Notes: generated by a model not told the origin, from the letters alone. A stretch of DNA of 64,000 nt from Clostridium sp. MB40-C1 (GCF_030913655.1 NZ_CP133189.1:1302001-1366000); one strand, 5' to 3'. Positions 1-8,528 are shown, counted from the first letter of the stretch. Translations and numbers: made by a program.

Positions 1-279
1 CATTTAGTTAATTTAGATGAAAAGACTATAGAGTCCAATTCAAGATTCTTTAATTCAAAAGAAGAGGTTCCAACAAAAGCTATAAGTATGGGAATTAAGA
101 CTATAATGCATTCAAAAAAAATAATTTTATTGGCTTGCGGTAGTTCAAAAGCTAATGCTATTTTTGAAACTATAAATGGGAAAATCAATCCTAATATGCC
201 AGCGTCTATTCTTCAATTGCACAGAGATGTTGTTGTTATTGTAGATAAAGAAGCTGCTAGTAAATTAAATTTAGATTAA
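1..279 (+). CDS. nagB: Glucosamine-6-phosphate deaminase, C-terminal part
   Basis: The gene enters from the left edge; frame 1 is open from base 1 to the TAA at 277-279, leaving about 92 residues. The visible part has the family's C-terminal pattern: an 'SNSRFF' stretch, 'VPTKAISMG', a hydrophobic 'KIILLACG' strand and the terminal 'PASILQLH' segment followed by an acidic stretch with 'DKEAA'. The enzyme converts glucosamine-6-phosphate to fructose-6-phosphate and ammonia in amino-sugar catabolism. An internal ATG at 88 is not the start, because the homology begins upstream of it. A strong terminator follows, so the gene is the last of its transcript. The family is recognised from conserved residues only; the N-terminal part lies outside the window. 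Confidence 0.88.
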   Translation, partial: HLVNLDEKTIESNSRFFNSKEEVPTKAISMGIKTIMHSKKIILLACGSSKANAIFETINGKINPNMPASILQLHRDVVVIVDKEAASKLNLD

Positions 280-321
280 ATGTAATTTCAATACTTTAAT
301 ATATGAAAAGTAAAATTACCA

Positions 322-366
322 ATAAAAAAACAAATCAGTAATAGCCCTACTGATTTGTTTTTTTAT
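322..366 (+). terminator. Rho-independent terminator after nagB
   Basis: A perfect stem (AACAAATCAGTA pairing with TACTGATTTGTT) with a short loop is followed by a run of eight T. Confidence 0.88.
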
Positions 367-412
367 AAGGTTTTAATTATGTCACTAATATGAAGTTAAT
401 ATTTGTCTAAAA

Positions 413-829
413 TTAATGACCTCTGTGTTTCTGTTTTTTCTTTTGTTGTTTTAGTTGAAATTGTTTTTCTTTTTCTTGATATTTTTGTTCTTTTAATTTC
501 TTTCTTCTCTCTATTTTATTTGTTTCCTGTTGTAGTTTCATAGCTAGTTGTGATTTAGTTCCAACTTCCTTATTTTTAGTCTCTTTTTTTATATTTTTTT
601 GAAGTCTTTTAGGATTTAATTTTATTTTCTTAGATTCTTCATTGAGTATAGGGTTACTAAATTTTAGATTAGAAAATTCTTTTAATAAGAATTCATATAC
701 CTCACAATCCTTTGGTTCTGAGCCAAAAACTACTTTACAAACAGATAAAAGATCATCTTCATATCGTTCGAAAACACCTACCCAAAATGGCTTTTCAAAA
801 AATACAGTTAATTTAACACTTGTATACAT
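413..829 (-). CDS. yjdF: YjdF family protein (DUF2992)
   Basis: This 138-residue protein has an N-terminal beta-rich half ('VKLTVFFEKPFWVGVFER', 'VFGSEPKDCEVYEFLL') and a C-terminal half of almost only Lys, Gln, Glu and Arg, probably a charged helix ending in a His-Arg-Gly-His tail. This layout is characteristic of the YjdF/DUF2992 family. Its biochemical role is unknown to me; family members are controlled by a riboswitch class that binds aromatic nitrogen heterocycles, which suggests a role in handling such compounds. The start ATG at 829 follows an AGGAGG site at good spacing. The structured leader upstream (862-958) supports the assignment. The gene is monocistronic and faces nagB. Confidence 0.85.
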   Translation of the reverse strand: MYTSVKLTVFFEKPFWVGVFERYEDDLLSVCKVVFGSEPKDCEVYEFLLKEFSNLKFSNPILNEESKKIKLNPKRLQKNIKKETKNKEVGTKSQLAMKLQQETNKIERRKKLKEQKYQEKEKQFQLKQQKKKQKHRGH

Positions 830-861
830 ATTTGTTTCCTCCTGTTTTGTAAAAATATAAA

Positions 862-958
862 TGAAGAACGGACGACCCCAGGAGGGAAGGTTACTGCTAT
901 TTATAAAAATAGATAGGTTCGGACTACCAACCGAAACTGTGTTTTTATCTTCATTATG
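862..958 (-). ncRNA. Probable yjdF riboswitch in the yjdF leader
   Basis: This stretch is markedly GC-richer than its surroundings and lies directly upstream of the yjdF RBS. Read on the minus strand it is closed by an 8-bp stem (AATGAAGA with TCTTCATT). Inside is a GGTT...AACC hairpin holding 'GGTAGTCCG' and a C/G-rich 'CCTCCTGGGG' segment. Position, size and gene context match the yjdF RNA motif. The class call relies on context plus partial memory of the consensus; a covariance-model search would settle it. Confidence 0.65.
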
Positions 959-1147
959 TATTATACATAAAAAAATGACATTTGTATAATACCTTGTAAG
1001 GTATAAAATAAGATAAATTCAAAATTATATTGATGTATAAAAGTTTTATTAGTTAATATTAAAAAATTCTTTTCTAGAGAAAGATGGTGAAATTAAAATT
1101 TATATAAACAAACTATGAGGTAAATACAAAATATTGAAATAATTGTA

Positions 1148-1205
1148 TTGACATGAAGTGGCAATTTTAGTATATTATAAGTGTACTATATGGAATAGTA
1201 CACTT
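1148..1205 (+). promoter_or_regulatory. Promoter with YtrA-type operator for the GntR-ABC operon
   Basis: A consensus -35 (TTGACA, 1148-1153), a 17-base spacer and TATATT (1171-1176) are followed at 1179-1205 by a perfect inverted repeat with 10-bp arms, AAGTGTACTA and TAGTACACTT, around 7 bases. It contains AGTGTA-N13-TACACT, the operator form described for B. subtilis YtrA. It covers the predicted transcription start, so autorepression by the adjacent GntR protein is the natural reading. The leader to the first ATG is about 200 bases. Confidence 0.8.
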
Positions 1206-1408
1206 GATACACGTAATACGCATTTATTTTTATCTAAGAATACAGTGACATTTATCTCTAATCTATTGAAGATTTAGTATTATTGAAGATGGACACAATA
1301 CAAAGTTAAAAAGTATTAGTAAATATTTTTACATGAATCTAAAACCTATAGTTATATCAATCAAAGACAAGGTTAATTACTAAAAACTCTAAAAAAGGTG
1401 GTGAAAAA

Positions 1409-1789
1409 ATGATAAATATAGATAGTAGAAGTAGCAAGCCAATATATGAGCAAATAATAGATGGAATAAAAGAAAATGTTATAAGAGGAATATTAAAGCC
1501 TGGAGATAAATTGCCATCTGTAAGGGAATTAGCAGTGATGCTAACTACAAATCCTAATACAGTTAGTAAAGCATATAAAGAATTGGAAAGAGCAAGAGTT
1601 ATAGAAGTTTTAAGGGGGAAGGGAACTTATATATCAGATTTTAGCCCTAGAAAGGATGAGGAAAAGATGAACTTTTTAAAGAAGGAATTAAAGCAACTCT
1701 TGATAGAAGCACAGTATATGGGAGTAGACAAAGAAAATTTTATAAAATTAATAGATGAGATTTATGAAGATTTAGATGGGAAGAGGTGA
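1409..1789 (+). CDS. GntR family regulator, YtrA subfamily
   Basis: This 126-residue repressor has a winged-helix domain at about residues 8-75 ('PIYEQIIDGIKENVIRG', 'PGDKLPSVRELA', 'NPNTVSKAYKELE', 'GKGTYI'). It is followed only by a short helical tail instead of a ligand-binding domain. Short tails define the YtrA subgroup, which usually controls its own ABC transporter operon. The start at 1409 follows an AAAAAAGGTGGTG site. The ABC ATPase gene follows with the stop at 1787-1789 and its GTG start at 1795. A matching operator lies at 1179-1205. The signal that releases the repressor is unknown; family members often respond to cell-envelope antibiotics. Confidence 0.92.
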   Translation: MINIDSRSSKPIYEQIIDGIKENVIRGILKPGDKLPSVRELAVMLTTNPNTVSKAYKELERARVIEVLRGKGTYISDFSPRKDEEKMNFLKKELKQLLIEAQYMGVDKENFIKLIDEIYEDLDGKR

Positions 1790-1794
1790 TTTAT

Positions 1795-2691
1795 GTGATA
1801 ACTATAAAGAATGTTTCAAAAATATTAGGAAATAAAAAAATTTTAAATAATATCAATATAGACATAGAAAAAGGTAGTATATTTGGTGTTATAGGAGAAA
1901 ACGGGGTAGGAAAAACTACACTTATAAAATGTATGTTAGGTATATACAAACAAGATGAAGGAGAAATAACAGTGGATGGACAATCTATTTTTGAAAATCC
2001 TGAAGTGAAGCAAAAAATAGGTTATGTAGCAGCTGAAACACAGTATTATTCATCATTTAAAGTAAAAGAACTTGTGAAATTTTATAGCCTAACTTATGAT
2101 AGATTTTCCTATGAAAGATTTAAAGAACTTAATAAAATATTTAAGATACCAGAAAACAAGAGGGGAAGAGAACTTTCGAAGGGTATGAAGATGAGAGTTT
2201 CATTAATGTTAAATTTAAGTATATATCCAGAAATACTAATATTAGATGAACCTACTTCAGGATTAGATCCTATAATAAAAAGAAAATTAATGAATATTTT
2301 AGTAGAAGAAGTATCACAAAGAGAAATGACAATATTTATGGCTAGTCATAATTTAGATGACTTAGAGAGAATATGCGATTCAGTAGCTATTATGGAAAAA
2401 GGCGAAATAAAATATATAAATAAGATAGATGATATGAAAGAACATATAAAAAAGCTGCAAGTGTTATTTAAAGATGAAAATAAGGCAGAAGAAATAAAAA
2501 ATTGGTATGAAATAATTGCAGTTGAGAAAATCGGGAGAATAAACTATTTAATAACAAACAATTATTCAGAAGAATTACAAGAAAAAATATTAAAATTAGG
2601 AGCAACATTTGTGGAAGAAATAGATTTAAGCTTAGAGGATATGTTTATATATTCCATAGAAGGGGGAAAAGAAGATGAAAAAGCTATGTAA
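1795..2691 (+). CDS. ABC transporter ATP-binding protein
   Basis: This is a roughly 298-residue ATPase with Walker A 'GENGVGKTT', a signature-like 'LSKGMKMRVSLML' in place of LSGGQ, Walker B 'LILDEPTSGLDP' and an H-loop 'ASHNLDD'. It is followed by a C-terminal regulatory extension of about 80 residues. A GTG at 1786 is also in frame. I chose the GTG at 1795 because the AAGAGGTG at 1781-1788 then sits six bases upstream as the RBS. It should energise the permease encoded next, whose ATG at 2675 overlaps the end of this gene. It belongs to the YtrB-like class paired with YtrA-type GntR regulators; the substrate is unknown. Confidence 0.9.
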   Translation: MITIKNVSKILGNKKILNNINIDIEKGSIFGVIGENGVGKTTLIKCMLGIYKQDEGEITVDGQSIFENPEVKQKIGYVAAETQYYSSFKVKELVKFYSLTYDRFSYERFKELNKIFKIPENKRGRELSKGMKMRVSLMLNLSIYPEILILDEPTSGLDPIIKRKLMNILVEEVSQREMTIFMASHNLDDLERICDSVAIMEKGEIKYINKIDDMKEHIKKLQVLFKDENKAEEIKNWYEIIAVEKIGRINYLITNNYSEELQEKILKLGATFVEEIDLSLEDMFIYSIEGGKEDEKAM

Positions 2692-3733
2692 TAATGCTTT
2701 GTTTTATAAAGATTGGAGAACTAGTAAGTGGATTAGTATTATTATGACTATAAGTTTATTTTGGTTTAAAACCATAGGAGCTTTTGGTTATTCAAACTCA
2801 CTAAAGCAATTTATGAGTATAGATAAAAAATTTATACCTTCTAAAATGTGGTTTAATGAATATTTGTTAGTAAATAATAGAGATGCTTATATGGTTAGTT
2901 TAATTTTGGCAGCATTGCTTGTGGTATTATTGTTTAAAGGTGAAAAGCAGAATTCTACTTGTGATATATTGCATTTCATGCCGTTTAAAAGAAAAGAAAT
3001 AATATTATCGAAAATTAAAGTAGGGTTTATAGCCATAATTATACCTTTCTTGGTTAACTTCATAATAATGAATTTAGTTTATCTTAAAAGCAAGTCTTAT
3101 ATAGGAAGTTCTTATTTAGATATACCTAAATTTTATTTCATAAATCTACTAATGTGTTTGTTTTTTTTTATATTTTTAGTTTTTATTCAAACTTTAGTAG
3201 GAGAGTACTTGAGATCAACTATAATAGCACCAATAATTCTTATAACTCCATACGTATTAGTAAAATATTTATTAGTTTTAGCAGAATCAACATTAACACA
3301 TAGTATATATCCAAAACTTTGGAAATTAGAAAATTTCTCTTCTAATTTAAACATATATGATATAGTTAGTACGAATAATGTAGCAATGAATAAAGTTTGG
3401 AAAAATGGAGAATGGATATATTCTAATTATAAATATGTATATGAGAGTTTCAGTATTAAAATTTTAGTGATGATATTCTTAATAATAGTATTTAGTCTCT
3501 TATCAGTTACCATATATAATAGACTTAAGGTAGAGAATATTAATCAATTAATAATGTTTAAACCAGCTGAAAAGATATTTAATTTAGGAGTAGCAATAGG
3601 GGTTGGTATAGTGATTTCAATAATGTTTGGAATGAATACAAAGAGTATTACAACAATATATATAACCTTACTTTTAGGTATAGCTATGGGATATTTCATT
3701 TCAAAATTGATGATAAAATTGTTTAGTAGATAG
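2675..3733 (+). CDS. ABC transporter permease
   Basis: This 352-residue membrane protein has about seven or eight hydrophobic segments: near residues 18-33, 74-90, 113-130, 155-175, 185-205, 268-290, 305-322 and 328-345. A soluble stretch lies at roughly 215-265. The ATG overlaps the upstream ATPase gene by 17 bases and carries a GGGGGAAAAG RBS inside that gene, so the two are translationally coupled. It is probably the membrane subunit of the YtrA-controlled exporter. No motif reveals the substrate. A terminator hairpin follows at once. Confidence 0.85.
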   Translation: MKKLCNNALFYKDWRTSKWISIIMTISLFWFKTIGAFGYSNSLKQFMSIDKKFIPSKMWFNEYLLVNNRDAYMVSLILAALLVVLLFKGEKQNSTCDILHFMPFKRKEIILSKIKVGFIAIIIPFLVNFIIMNLVYLKSKSYIGSSYLDIPKFYFINLLMCLFFFIFLVFIQTLVGEYLRSTIIAPIILITPYVLVKYLLVLAESTLTHSIYPKLWKLENFSSNLNIYDIVSTNNVAMNKVWKNGEWIYSNYKYVYESFSIKILVMIFLIIVFSLLSVTIYNRLKVENINQLIMFKPAEKIFNLGVAIGVGIVISIMFGMNTKSITTIYITLLLGIAMGYFISKLMIKLFSR

Positions 3734-3737
3734 TAAT

Positions 3738-3785
3738 TTAAGGAATTAATAGGTTATGATATAAACTTATTAATTCCTTTTGTTT
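3738..3785 (+). terminator. Terminator of the GntR-ABC operon
   Basis: AAGGAATTAATA pairs with TATTAATTCCTT, followed by TTTTGTTT. Confidence 0.8.
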
Positions 3786-3889
3786 AATTATGTTGTTAGT
3801 TGCTTTTAAAATTCAATATAAAATAAACAAAACATTTATATTATGAGATAGTTAAGTATTATGCTTTAAAAATATTACAAAATAAAGAA

Positions 3890-4531
3890 TTAATAACCTA
3901 GCTGTTTTCCTACAATTATTACTTTGATTCTGTCTTTAACAAACTGTCCTTTAATAATTGTAAAGTCATTACATATTCTATTAGGGCTTTGGCAGTCGAT
4001 ACAATAGCCTAAAGTAGTACATGGGGTGTCTTTACCTAATCTTTTTGCATCGATTGGAGCAGAATAATTTCGAACTCTTTTTTCTGCCTCTTCTATATCT
4101 TTAACAATCTTATTTATTCCAGCTACTAAAATAACCTGTTTAGGACCATATATCATAGGGGCGACTCTACTTCCATTACCATCAATATTATAAAGTTCTC
4201 CATTTTCAGTTAATGCATTTGTACTACACATAAAAGTATCACAAGAGAAATTCTGTATGTAAATTTGTTTTTTTTCTTCACTTGTGATACCCTTTTTATA
4301 CTTATCTAAAAAAGTATAATTCCCTTCACGAAGAAAATCTATAACTCCTGTTTCAAAAAGTGTCATAGAGTCTCCTACACCTACTATAGATTTTTCATCT
4401 ATAAGTTCTTTTAAGAGTTTTATTAAATCACTAGTATCTTTAACAAAAAAACCTGCTAAATTACGTTTTCTTAGATTAGTTATAGTTCTATTAACTTGTT
4501 TTTCTATATACCATAAAACGTTTTTAGTCAT
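3890..4531 (-). CDS. LUD domain protein (YkgG/LutC family, DUF162)
   Basis: This 213-residue protein carries the LUD/DUF162 fold throughout: 'VGVGDSMTLFETGVIDFL', 'CSTNALTENGELYNIDGNGSRVAPMIYGP', 'ILVAGINKIV' and a Cys cluster near the end ('TPCTTLGYCIDCQSPNRIC'). Related LutC and LutB proteins take part in iron-sulphur-dependent lactate oxidation. Stand-alone clostridial members like this have no assigned reaction, and no lutA or lutB neighbour is present here. The four Cys at about residues 169-186 could bind a metal or cluster (inference). The start is preceded by AAAGGAT at proper spacing. The gene is monocistronic. Confidence 0.88.
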   Translation of the reverse strand: MTKNVLWYIEKQVNRTITNLRKRNLAGFFVKDTSDLIKLLKELIDEKSIVGVGDSMTLFETGVIDFLREGNYTFLDKYKKGITSEEKKQIYIQNFSCDTFMCSTNALTENGELYNIDGNGSRVAPMIYGPKQVILVAGINKIVKDIEEAEKRVRNYSAPIDAKRLGKDTPCTTLGYCIDCQSPNRICNDFTIIKGQFVKDRIKVIIVGKQLGY

Positions 4532-4680
4532 ATCAATTTATCCTTTCCAACAAAAAAATTCGGTTAATATTTTTATATTATAAATTATATATTAGCTCAT
4601 TAAATATCACAATCAATTACATACATATATAATTTGTTTGTAAAATATTAAATAATGAGTTAAATATTGAAGAACACATT

Positions 4681-4755
4681 TTATATTTAACAATTCCTTA
4701 GGGAAAGAACCTTAGCGAATTTATTTTTGCGACCACAGGTCGTAGATGTAATGGT
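4681..4755. other. GC-rich structured island in a gene-free region
   Basis: Within about 1.1 kb of extremely AT-rich non-coding DNA, this short stretch is GC-richer. It can form adjacent hairpins: TTCCTTAGGGAA, GCGAA...TTTGC, and CGACC-ACA-GGTCG. No ORF covers it. It could be a small RNA, a leader remnant or the end of a lost mobile element. I cannot assign it. Confidence 0.4.
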
Positions 4756-4998
4756 AAGATAAGTACTATATTTGAAAATTTCAATAAATTTGAAGGTTAT
4801 ATTATACGTGGTAAAATACCCACATTTTAAAAAATATACAAAAAAGATTGAAAATTTAAAAAATTAGGAATATAATTAAATAAATTTTAAGTTTCTCTAT
4901 TTAATTTATAATACATATAAATTTTCAATTAAATACCGATTAAATATATTTTAAAAATTAAATATAATTATTCTTAAAAAATTAAGTTAACTAATTTA

Positions 4999-5236
4999 TT
5001 GATAATTGATAAATCAAACAATTAATAAACATAGGGGAGATAAGTGCACTTACAAGTAAACGTTTAACTGAAATTTAGAGATGTTTTGTTAATGTTAAAG
5101 TTTATCATATTAAACAGTTAATAATTGATAAACATATAGAAATAAGTATGTTTATAAGTAAACGTTTAACTAAGTCTTAAAGATGTTTTATTAATGTTAA
5201 AATTTATCATATTAAATGGTTAATAATTTATAAAAA
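4999..5236. repeat. 102-bp tandem direct repeat upstream of the lipase gene
   Basis: Two units of period 102 bp (core at about 5049-5136 and 5151-5235) share AAGTAAACGTTTAAC, AGATGTTTT.TTAATGTTAAA and TTTATCATATTAAA...TTAATAATT. A third partial unit begins near 4999. Each full unit keeps the perfect palindrome TAAACGTTTA (about 5057-5066 and 5159-5168). The rest of the gene-free stretch from 4561 to 5617 shows no ORF with a plausible RBS. A run of six G at 5236-5241 lies upstream of no usable reading frame. A weak candidate promoter for the lipase gene begins with TTGACG at 5515. Confidence 0.75.
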
Positions 5237-5617
5237 GGGGGGAATTCAAAATTTATTGATAACAAAAGAGATTTAAATTTTAAAGTGTTAGTGAGATTTG
5301 ATCAGAATAAATATATATTAATTTTTAATGTATTTAATAAATGAGAAAATTGTACAATTATTTAAAATTGTGAATAAAATTTATAGATTTTTATTAAAAA
5401 TTCATAGTACAGCTAGATACTATCATATTAAAAGAGCAATTGTTTTAGTTTTACATATGCCTTCTGAACAGAAATATTTATATTTGAATGTTCTTTTAAA
5501 CTAGGATTACATCTTTGACGCTTATTTGACTCTTATTACTAATTATTCAATGGGCAAAAATGTTCAATTTTCTCAAATAAGAATTATTATGTAAAAAATA
5601 TTAATAGGGGTGTGGAG

Positions 5618-6949
5618 ATGAACAAATATTTAACTAAATTATTAGGAATTCCATTGTTAGCATTAGCTATAACTGCAACTACTTTTCCAATAAAAGCTAA
5701 TGCTGTTGATTTCACAAAAAATTCACCAGTTTTAGCAAAATCATCAGATACTATTGCAGCACAAGAACCAATAAAGACATTAGAAGCATTTAATTTAGAT
5801 GTAACTTCAAAATCTAACAGTTATCCAATAGTACTAGTTCATGGATTTATGGGTTGGGGAAGAGATGAGGTAGCAGGATTTAAGTATTGGGGAGGTACTA
5901 ATGATCTTCAAGAAAAGATGCGTGATGCAGGATATGAAGTTTACACAGCAACAGTAGGTCCTGTATCTAGTAATTGGGATAGAGCTTGTGAACTATATGC
6001 TTATATAGTAGGTGGAAGAGTAGATTATGGTGAAGCTCATGCGAAAAAATATGGACATGCACGATATGGTAGAATGTATCCAGGGTTATATAAAAAAATA
6101 AGTGATACTAATAAAATTCACTTAGTTGGACATAGTATGGGTGGACAAACTATCCGTACACTTACACAGTTATTAAGCGAAGGTTGTAAAGAAGAAAAAG
6201 ATTATGCACAAAATAATCTTTCACCATTATTTAAAGGAGGCAAACACTGGATTCACAGTATAACAACTATTGCAACACCAAATAATGGAACAACAGCTGC
6301 TGATGGAAATCCCATGGTTGATTTTGCAAGTTCTGCCTTTGGAGTATTAGCATCAACAACAGGTAGTAGCTCGCTTACAAAGTCTATATTTGATTTTAAA
6401 TTAGATCAATGGGGATTACAAAAGGAAAAAAATGAATCTAATTTAAAGTATGTATCACGTGTTTTGAAGAGTGATATATGGACACATACAAAAGATATTT
6501 CATCATATGATTTAACAACATATGGTTCAGAAGAACTTAATAAATGGGTAGAAGCTCAACCAGATGTTTATTATTTCTCTTGGACAGTTTGTGCAACAAA
6601 AGAAGCAGTTCTTACTGGACATCATATTCCACAACCAGGAGTAATGAATAAGATGTTTTACCCAAATGCTTTTGTAATGGGCAAATATACTCGTAATGAA
6701 TCAGGAAAACCTGTTATAGATAAAAGTTGGTGGCCAAATGATGGCTATGTAAATTCTATAAGCGAAAATGGGCCTAAATTAGGGTCACATGATGTTATTA
6801 TTGATTATGATGGTACTCCTCAAAAAGGTAAATGGAATGCAATGCCTACACTTATGAATATGGACCATGAAGATATAATAGGACGTTTCGCTAATGTTCA
6901 AGGATGGTATTTAAATCTTTGTAAGCAATTGAATTCACTAGAAAAATAA
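5618..6949 (+). CDS. Secreted triacylglycerol lipase
   Basis: This 443-residue exported lipase has a signal peptide (Lys-rich start, hydrophobic core about 8-22, 'ANA' cleavage near 29). The alpha/beta-hydrolase domain contains the oxyanion motif 'LVHGFMGWGRDE', the nucleophile elbow 'GHSMGG' with Ser173, Asp375 in 'WWPNDGYVNS' and His417 in 'MDHEDI'. It resembles family I.5/I.6 (Geobacillus and staphylococcal) lipases, including the metal-associated 'NLxxLFKGGKHW'-like insert. The ATG at 5618 is preferred over the GTG at 5612 because AGGGGTG at 5606-5612 is then well spaced. It is monocistronic with a long upstream region containing tandem repeats that may be regulatory. A secreted lipase fits a lipase-positive proteolytic Clostridium. 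Confidence 0.93.
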   Translation: MNKYLTKLLGIPLLALAITATTFPIKANAVDFTKNSPVLAKSSDTIAAQEPIKTLEAFNLDVTSKSNSYPIVLVHGFMGWGRDEVAGFKYWGGTNDLQEKMRDAGYEVYTATVGPVSSNWDRACELYAYIVGGRVDYGEAHAKKYGHARYGRMYPGLYKKISDTNKIHLVGHSMGGQTIRTLTQLLSEGCKEEKDYAQNNLSPLFKGGKHWIHSITTIATPNNGTTAADGNPMVDFASSAFGVLASTTGSSSLTKSIFDFKLDQWGLQKEKNESNLKYVSRVLKSDIWTHTKDISSYDLTTYGSEELNKWVEAQPDVYYFSWTVCATKEAVLTGHHIPQPGVMNKMFYPNAFVMGKYTRNESGKPVIDKSWWPNDGYVNSISENGPKLGSHDVIIDYDGTPQKGKWNAMPTLMNMDHEDIIGRFANVQGWYLNLCKQLNSLEK

Positions 6950-7047
6950 TTATAACTTTTATATGTTTTCTTAAAATAATTATTTAAGTTATTGATGTAT
7001 ATTGTAGTTTAATAAACATCTTAATAATAAAATTAAAGTAATAATAA

Positions 7048-7083
7048 AGAACTTGTGCACTATTCTTGCACAAGTTTTTTATT
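7048..7083 (+). terminator. Terminator after the lipase gene
   Basis: AACTTGTGCA pairs with TGCACAAGTT, followed by TTTTATT. The weaker T-richness on the other side could also serve the convergent acetyltransferase gene. Confidence 0.85.
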
Positions 7084-7094
7084 ATGGTAAACAA

Positions 7095-7691
7095 TTATTC
7101 AATTTTAAAGTTTTTAAAGTAATATTGCTTATCCTCATCAGTAATTTGGCGTATTGTTTTACAAGGATTACCTACAGCTATTGAATTAGAAGAGATATCT
7201 TTTGTTACTACACTACCAGAACCAATTACTACATTATCTCCAATGGTAATTCCTGGGTTTACTATAACACCACCACCTAACCATACATTGTTACCTATAG
7301 TGATTGGAAAAGCATATTCAATTCCAGCATTACGTGGTTCAAAATGAATGGGATGACCTGCTGTAAAAAGGCTTACGTTTGGTGCGAACATAACATTGTC
7401 ACCAATTGTAACTTTAGCACAATCTAAAATAGTACAATTGTAGTTGGTATAAAAATTTTTTCCAATAGAAATATTGTATCCATAGTCACATCGAAATGGT
7501 GGTTCTATAAAGAAATCATCTCCAGTTTTACCAAATAATTTTTTTATAATTTCATTTCGTTTTTCAATTTTATTTGGATGTAAAGAATTGAATTCAAATA
7601 TTAATTCTTTTGCATACTGGCGTTCTTTAAATAACTCTTTACCAAATGACTTATATGGTTTTCCGTTTAACATTTTTTCTTTTTCTGTCAT
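7095..7691 (-). CDS. Maltose/galactoside O-acetyltransferase-like hexapeptide protein
   Basis: This 198-residue enzyme belongs to the left-handed beta-helix acyltransferases. An N-terminal Mac domain ('EKEKMLNGKPYKS', 'LFKERQYAKELIFEFN') precedes hexapeptide repeats with 'FRCDYGYNISIGKNFYTNYNC', the catalytic-His loop 'LFTAGHPIHFEPRN' and 'IGNNVWLGGGVIVNPGITIGDNVVIGSGSVVTKDI'. It uses acetyl-CoA to acetylate sugars; the true acceptor cannot be read from sequence. Its length matches LacA/Maa. The ATG has an AAAGGAG-like site just upstream. It is monocistronic and convergent with the lipase gene. Confidence 0.92.
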   Translation of the reverse strand: MTEKEKMLNGKPYKSFGKELFKERQYAKELIFEFNSLHPNKIEKRNEIIKKLFGKTGDDFFIEPPFRCDYGYNISIGKNFYTNYNCTILDCAKVTIGDNVMFAPNVSLFTAGHPIHFEPRNAGIEYAFPITIGNNVWLGGGVIVNPGITIGDNVVIGSGSVVTKDISSNSIAVGNPCKTIRQITDEDKQYYFKNFKIE

Positions 7692-7902
7692 AAGTTATCT
7701 CCTTTCTGATATATATTAAACTAAAGTTTATTTATATTATAATACATATGAAGTAGATATTGGATATTTTTATACAGAATATCTATTCAAATAAATATAT
7801 CAATTTTCTTTTACAACGTACCAAGCGACAGAATTAACGGGTTATTATCGTATAAATAATATATTTAGTTAGTGAAACTATAATTATGATATTATAAAAA
7901 TA

Positions 7903-7953
7903 ATAAAAAATCCTATGGAATAGACTTTTTCAATCGTCTACTCTATAGGATAC
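7903..7953 (-). terminator. Terminator of the YxeA-family gene
   Basis: ATCCTATGGAATAGAC pairs imperfectly with GTCTACTCTATAGGAT. On the minus strand it is followed by TTTTTTATTATT. Confidence 0.85.
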
Positions 7954-7986
7954 ATTTTAATTTTAGTAAATTGGAGACTTCTTTCT

Positions 7987-8331
7987 TTATTTTATTTTAT
8001 ATATTTCTTTTACTTTTTCAGGTAGATCATCTTTTTGTACTTCTTCATAGCTTTTTACTACATTATCTTTTACATATACTTTTAGGTATCTATCTACTTT
8101 AAGAATTTTATTAGCAGTAAAATCTAAAAGTTTTTCATTCCCATCTTTATCATAAGCAGTTATTTTATAACGATATATATCAAAATCAGATACATGTTCA
8201 GTTGTGTATTGTGTTGAGGTCTTAACGTAATATTTGGTAGATCCAAAGGTTATTATTTTGTTGGTTTTAAAAGTATAGTATCCTCCAACTATTATTAATA
8301 AAGCAACTATAAGTCCTATAAATTTTTTCAT
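7987..8331 (-). CDS. YxeA family exported protein (DUF1093)
   Basis: This 114-residue protein has an N-terminal hydrophobic segment (residues 4-20, 'FIGLIVALLIIVGGYYTF') serving as signal or anchor. It is followed by a beta-rich domain with 'YYVKTSTQ', 'YRYKITAYDKDGNEKLLDFTANKILK' and 'YLKVYVKDNVVKSYEEV', the YxeA/DUF1093 pattern. The family has an OB-like fold and no established function. A GGAG site precedes the ATG. It stands alone between two terminators. Confidence 0.85.
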   Translation of the reverse strand: MKKFIGLIVALLIIVGGYYTFKTNKIITFGSTKYYVKTSTQYTTEHVSDFDIYRYKITAYDKDGNEKLLDFTANKILKVDRYLKVYVKDNVVKSYEEVQKDDLPEKVKEIYKIK

Positions 8332-8483
8332 CTTTCTATACTCCTTTTGTTTATGATTAATTATCGGTTTATTATTTACTAAAATAGAATTTAGCGTAGA
8401 TTGATGTAATTAATATATCATAAAGTCATATACCGTTCCATTGATTCATCTTACATTGTGCTTACATTTTTGTAAGATAAACA

Positions 8484-8528
8484 AAAGAGATTTCCTACAA
8501 TAAAAATTACCATTAGAAAATCTCTTAT
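8484..8528 (-). terminator. Terminator of the VanZ-RDD gene
   Basis: AAGAGATTT pairs with AAATCTCTT around a loop of about 20 bases. The minus-strand tail is TTGTTTATC and the plus-strand side is also T-rich. Confidence 0.65.

Noticed and set aside
642-860. 72-residue plus-strand reading frame
   Set aside because: It is antisense to the yjdF gene and its RBS/leader, has no RBS, and shows no family resemblance.
4999-5236. CRISPR array
   Set aside because: Only two to three long degenerate units, no short identical repeats with unique spacers and no cas genes.
5236-5270. Gene start after the GGGGGG run before the lipase
   Set aside because: The strong Shine-Dalgarno-like run is followed only by frames of a few codons.
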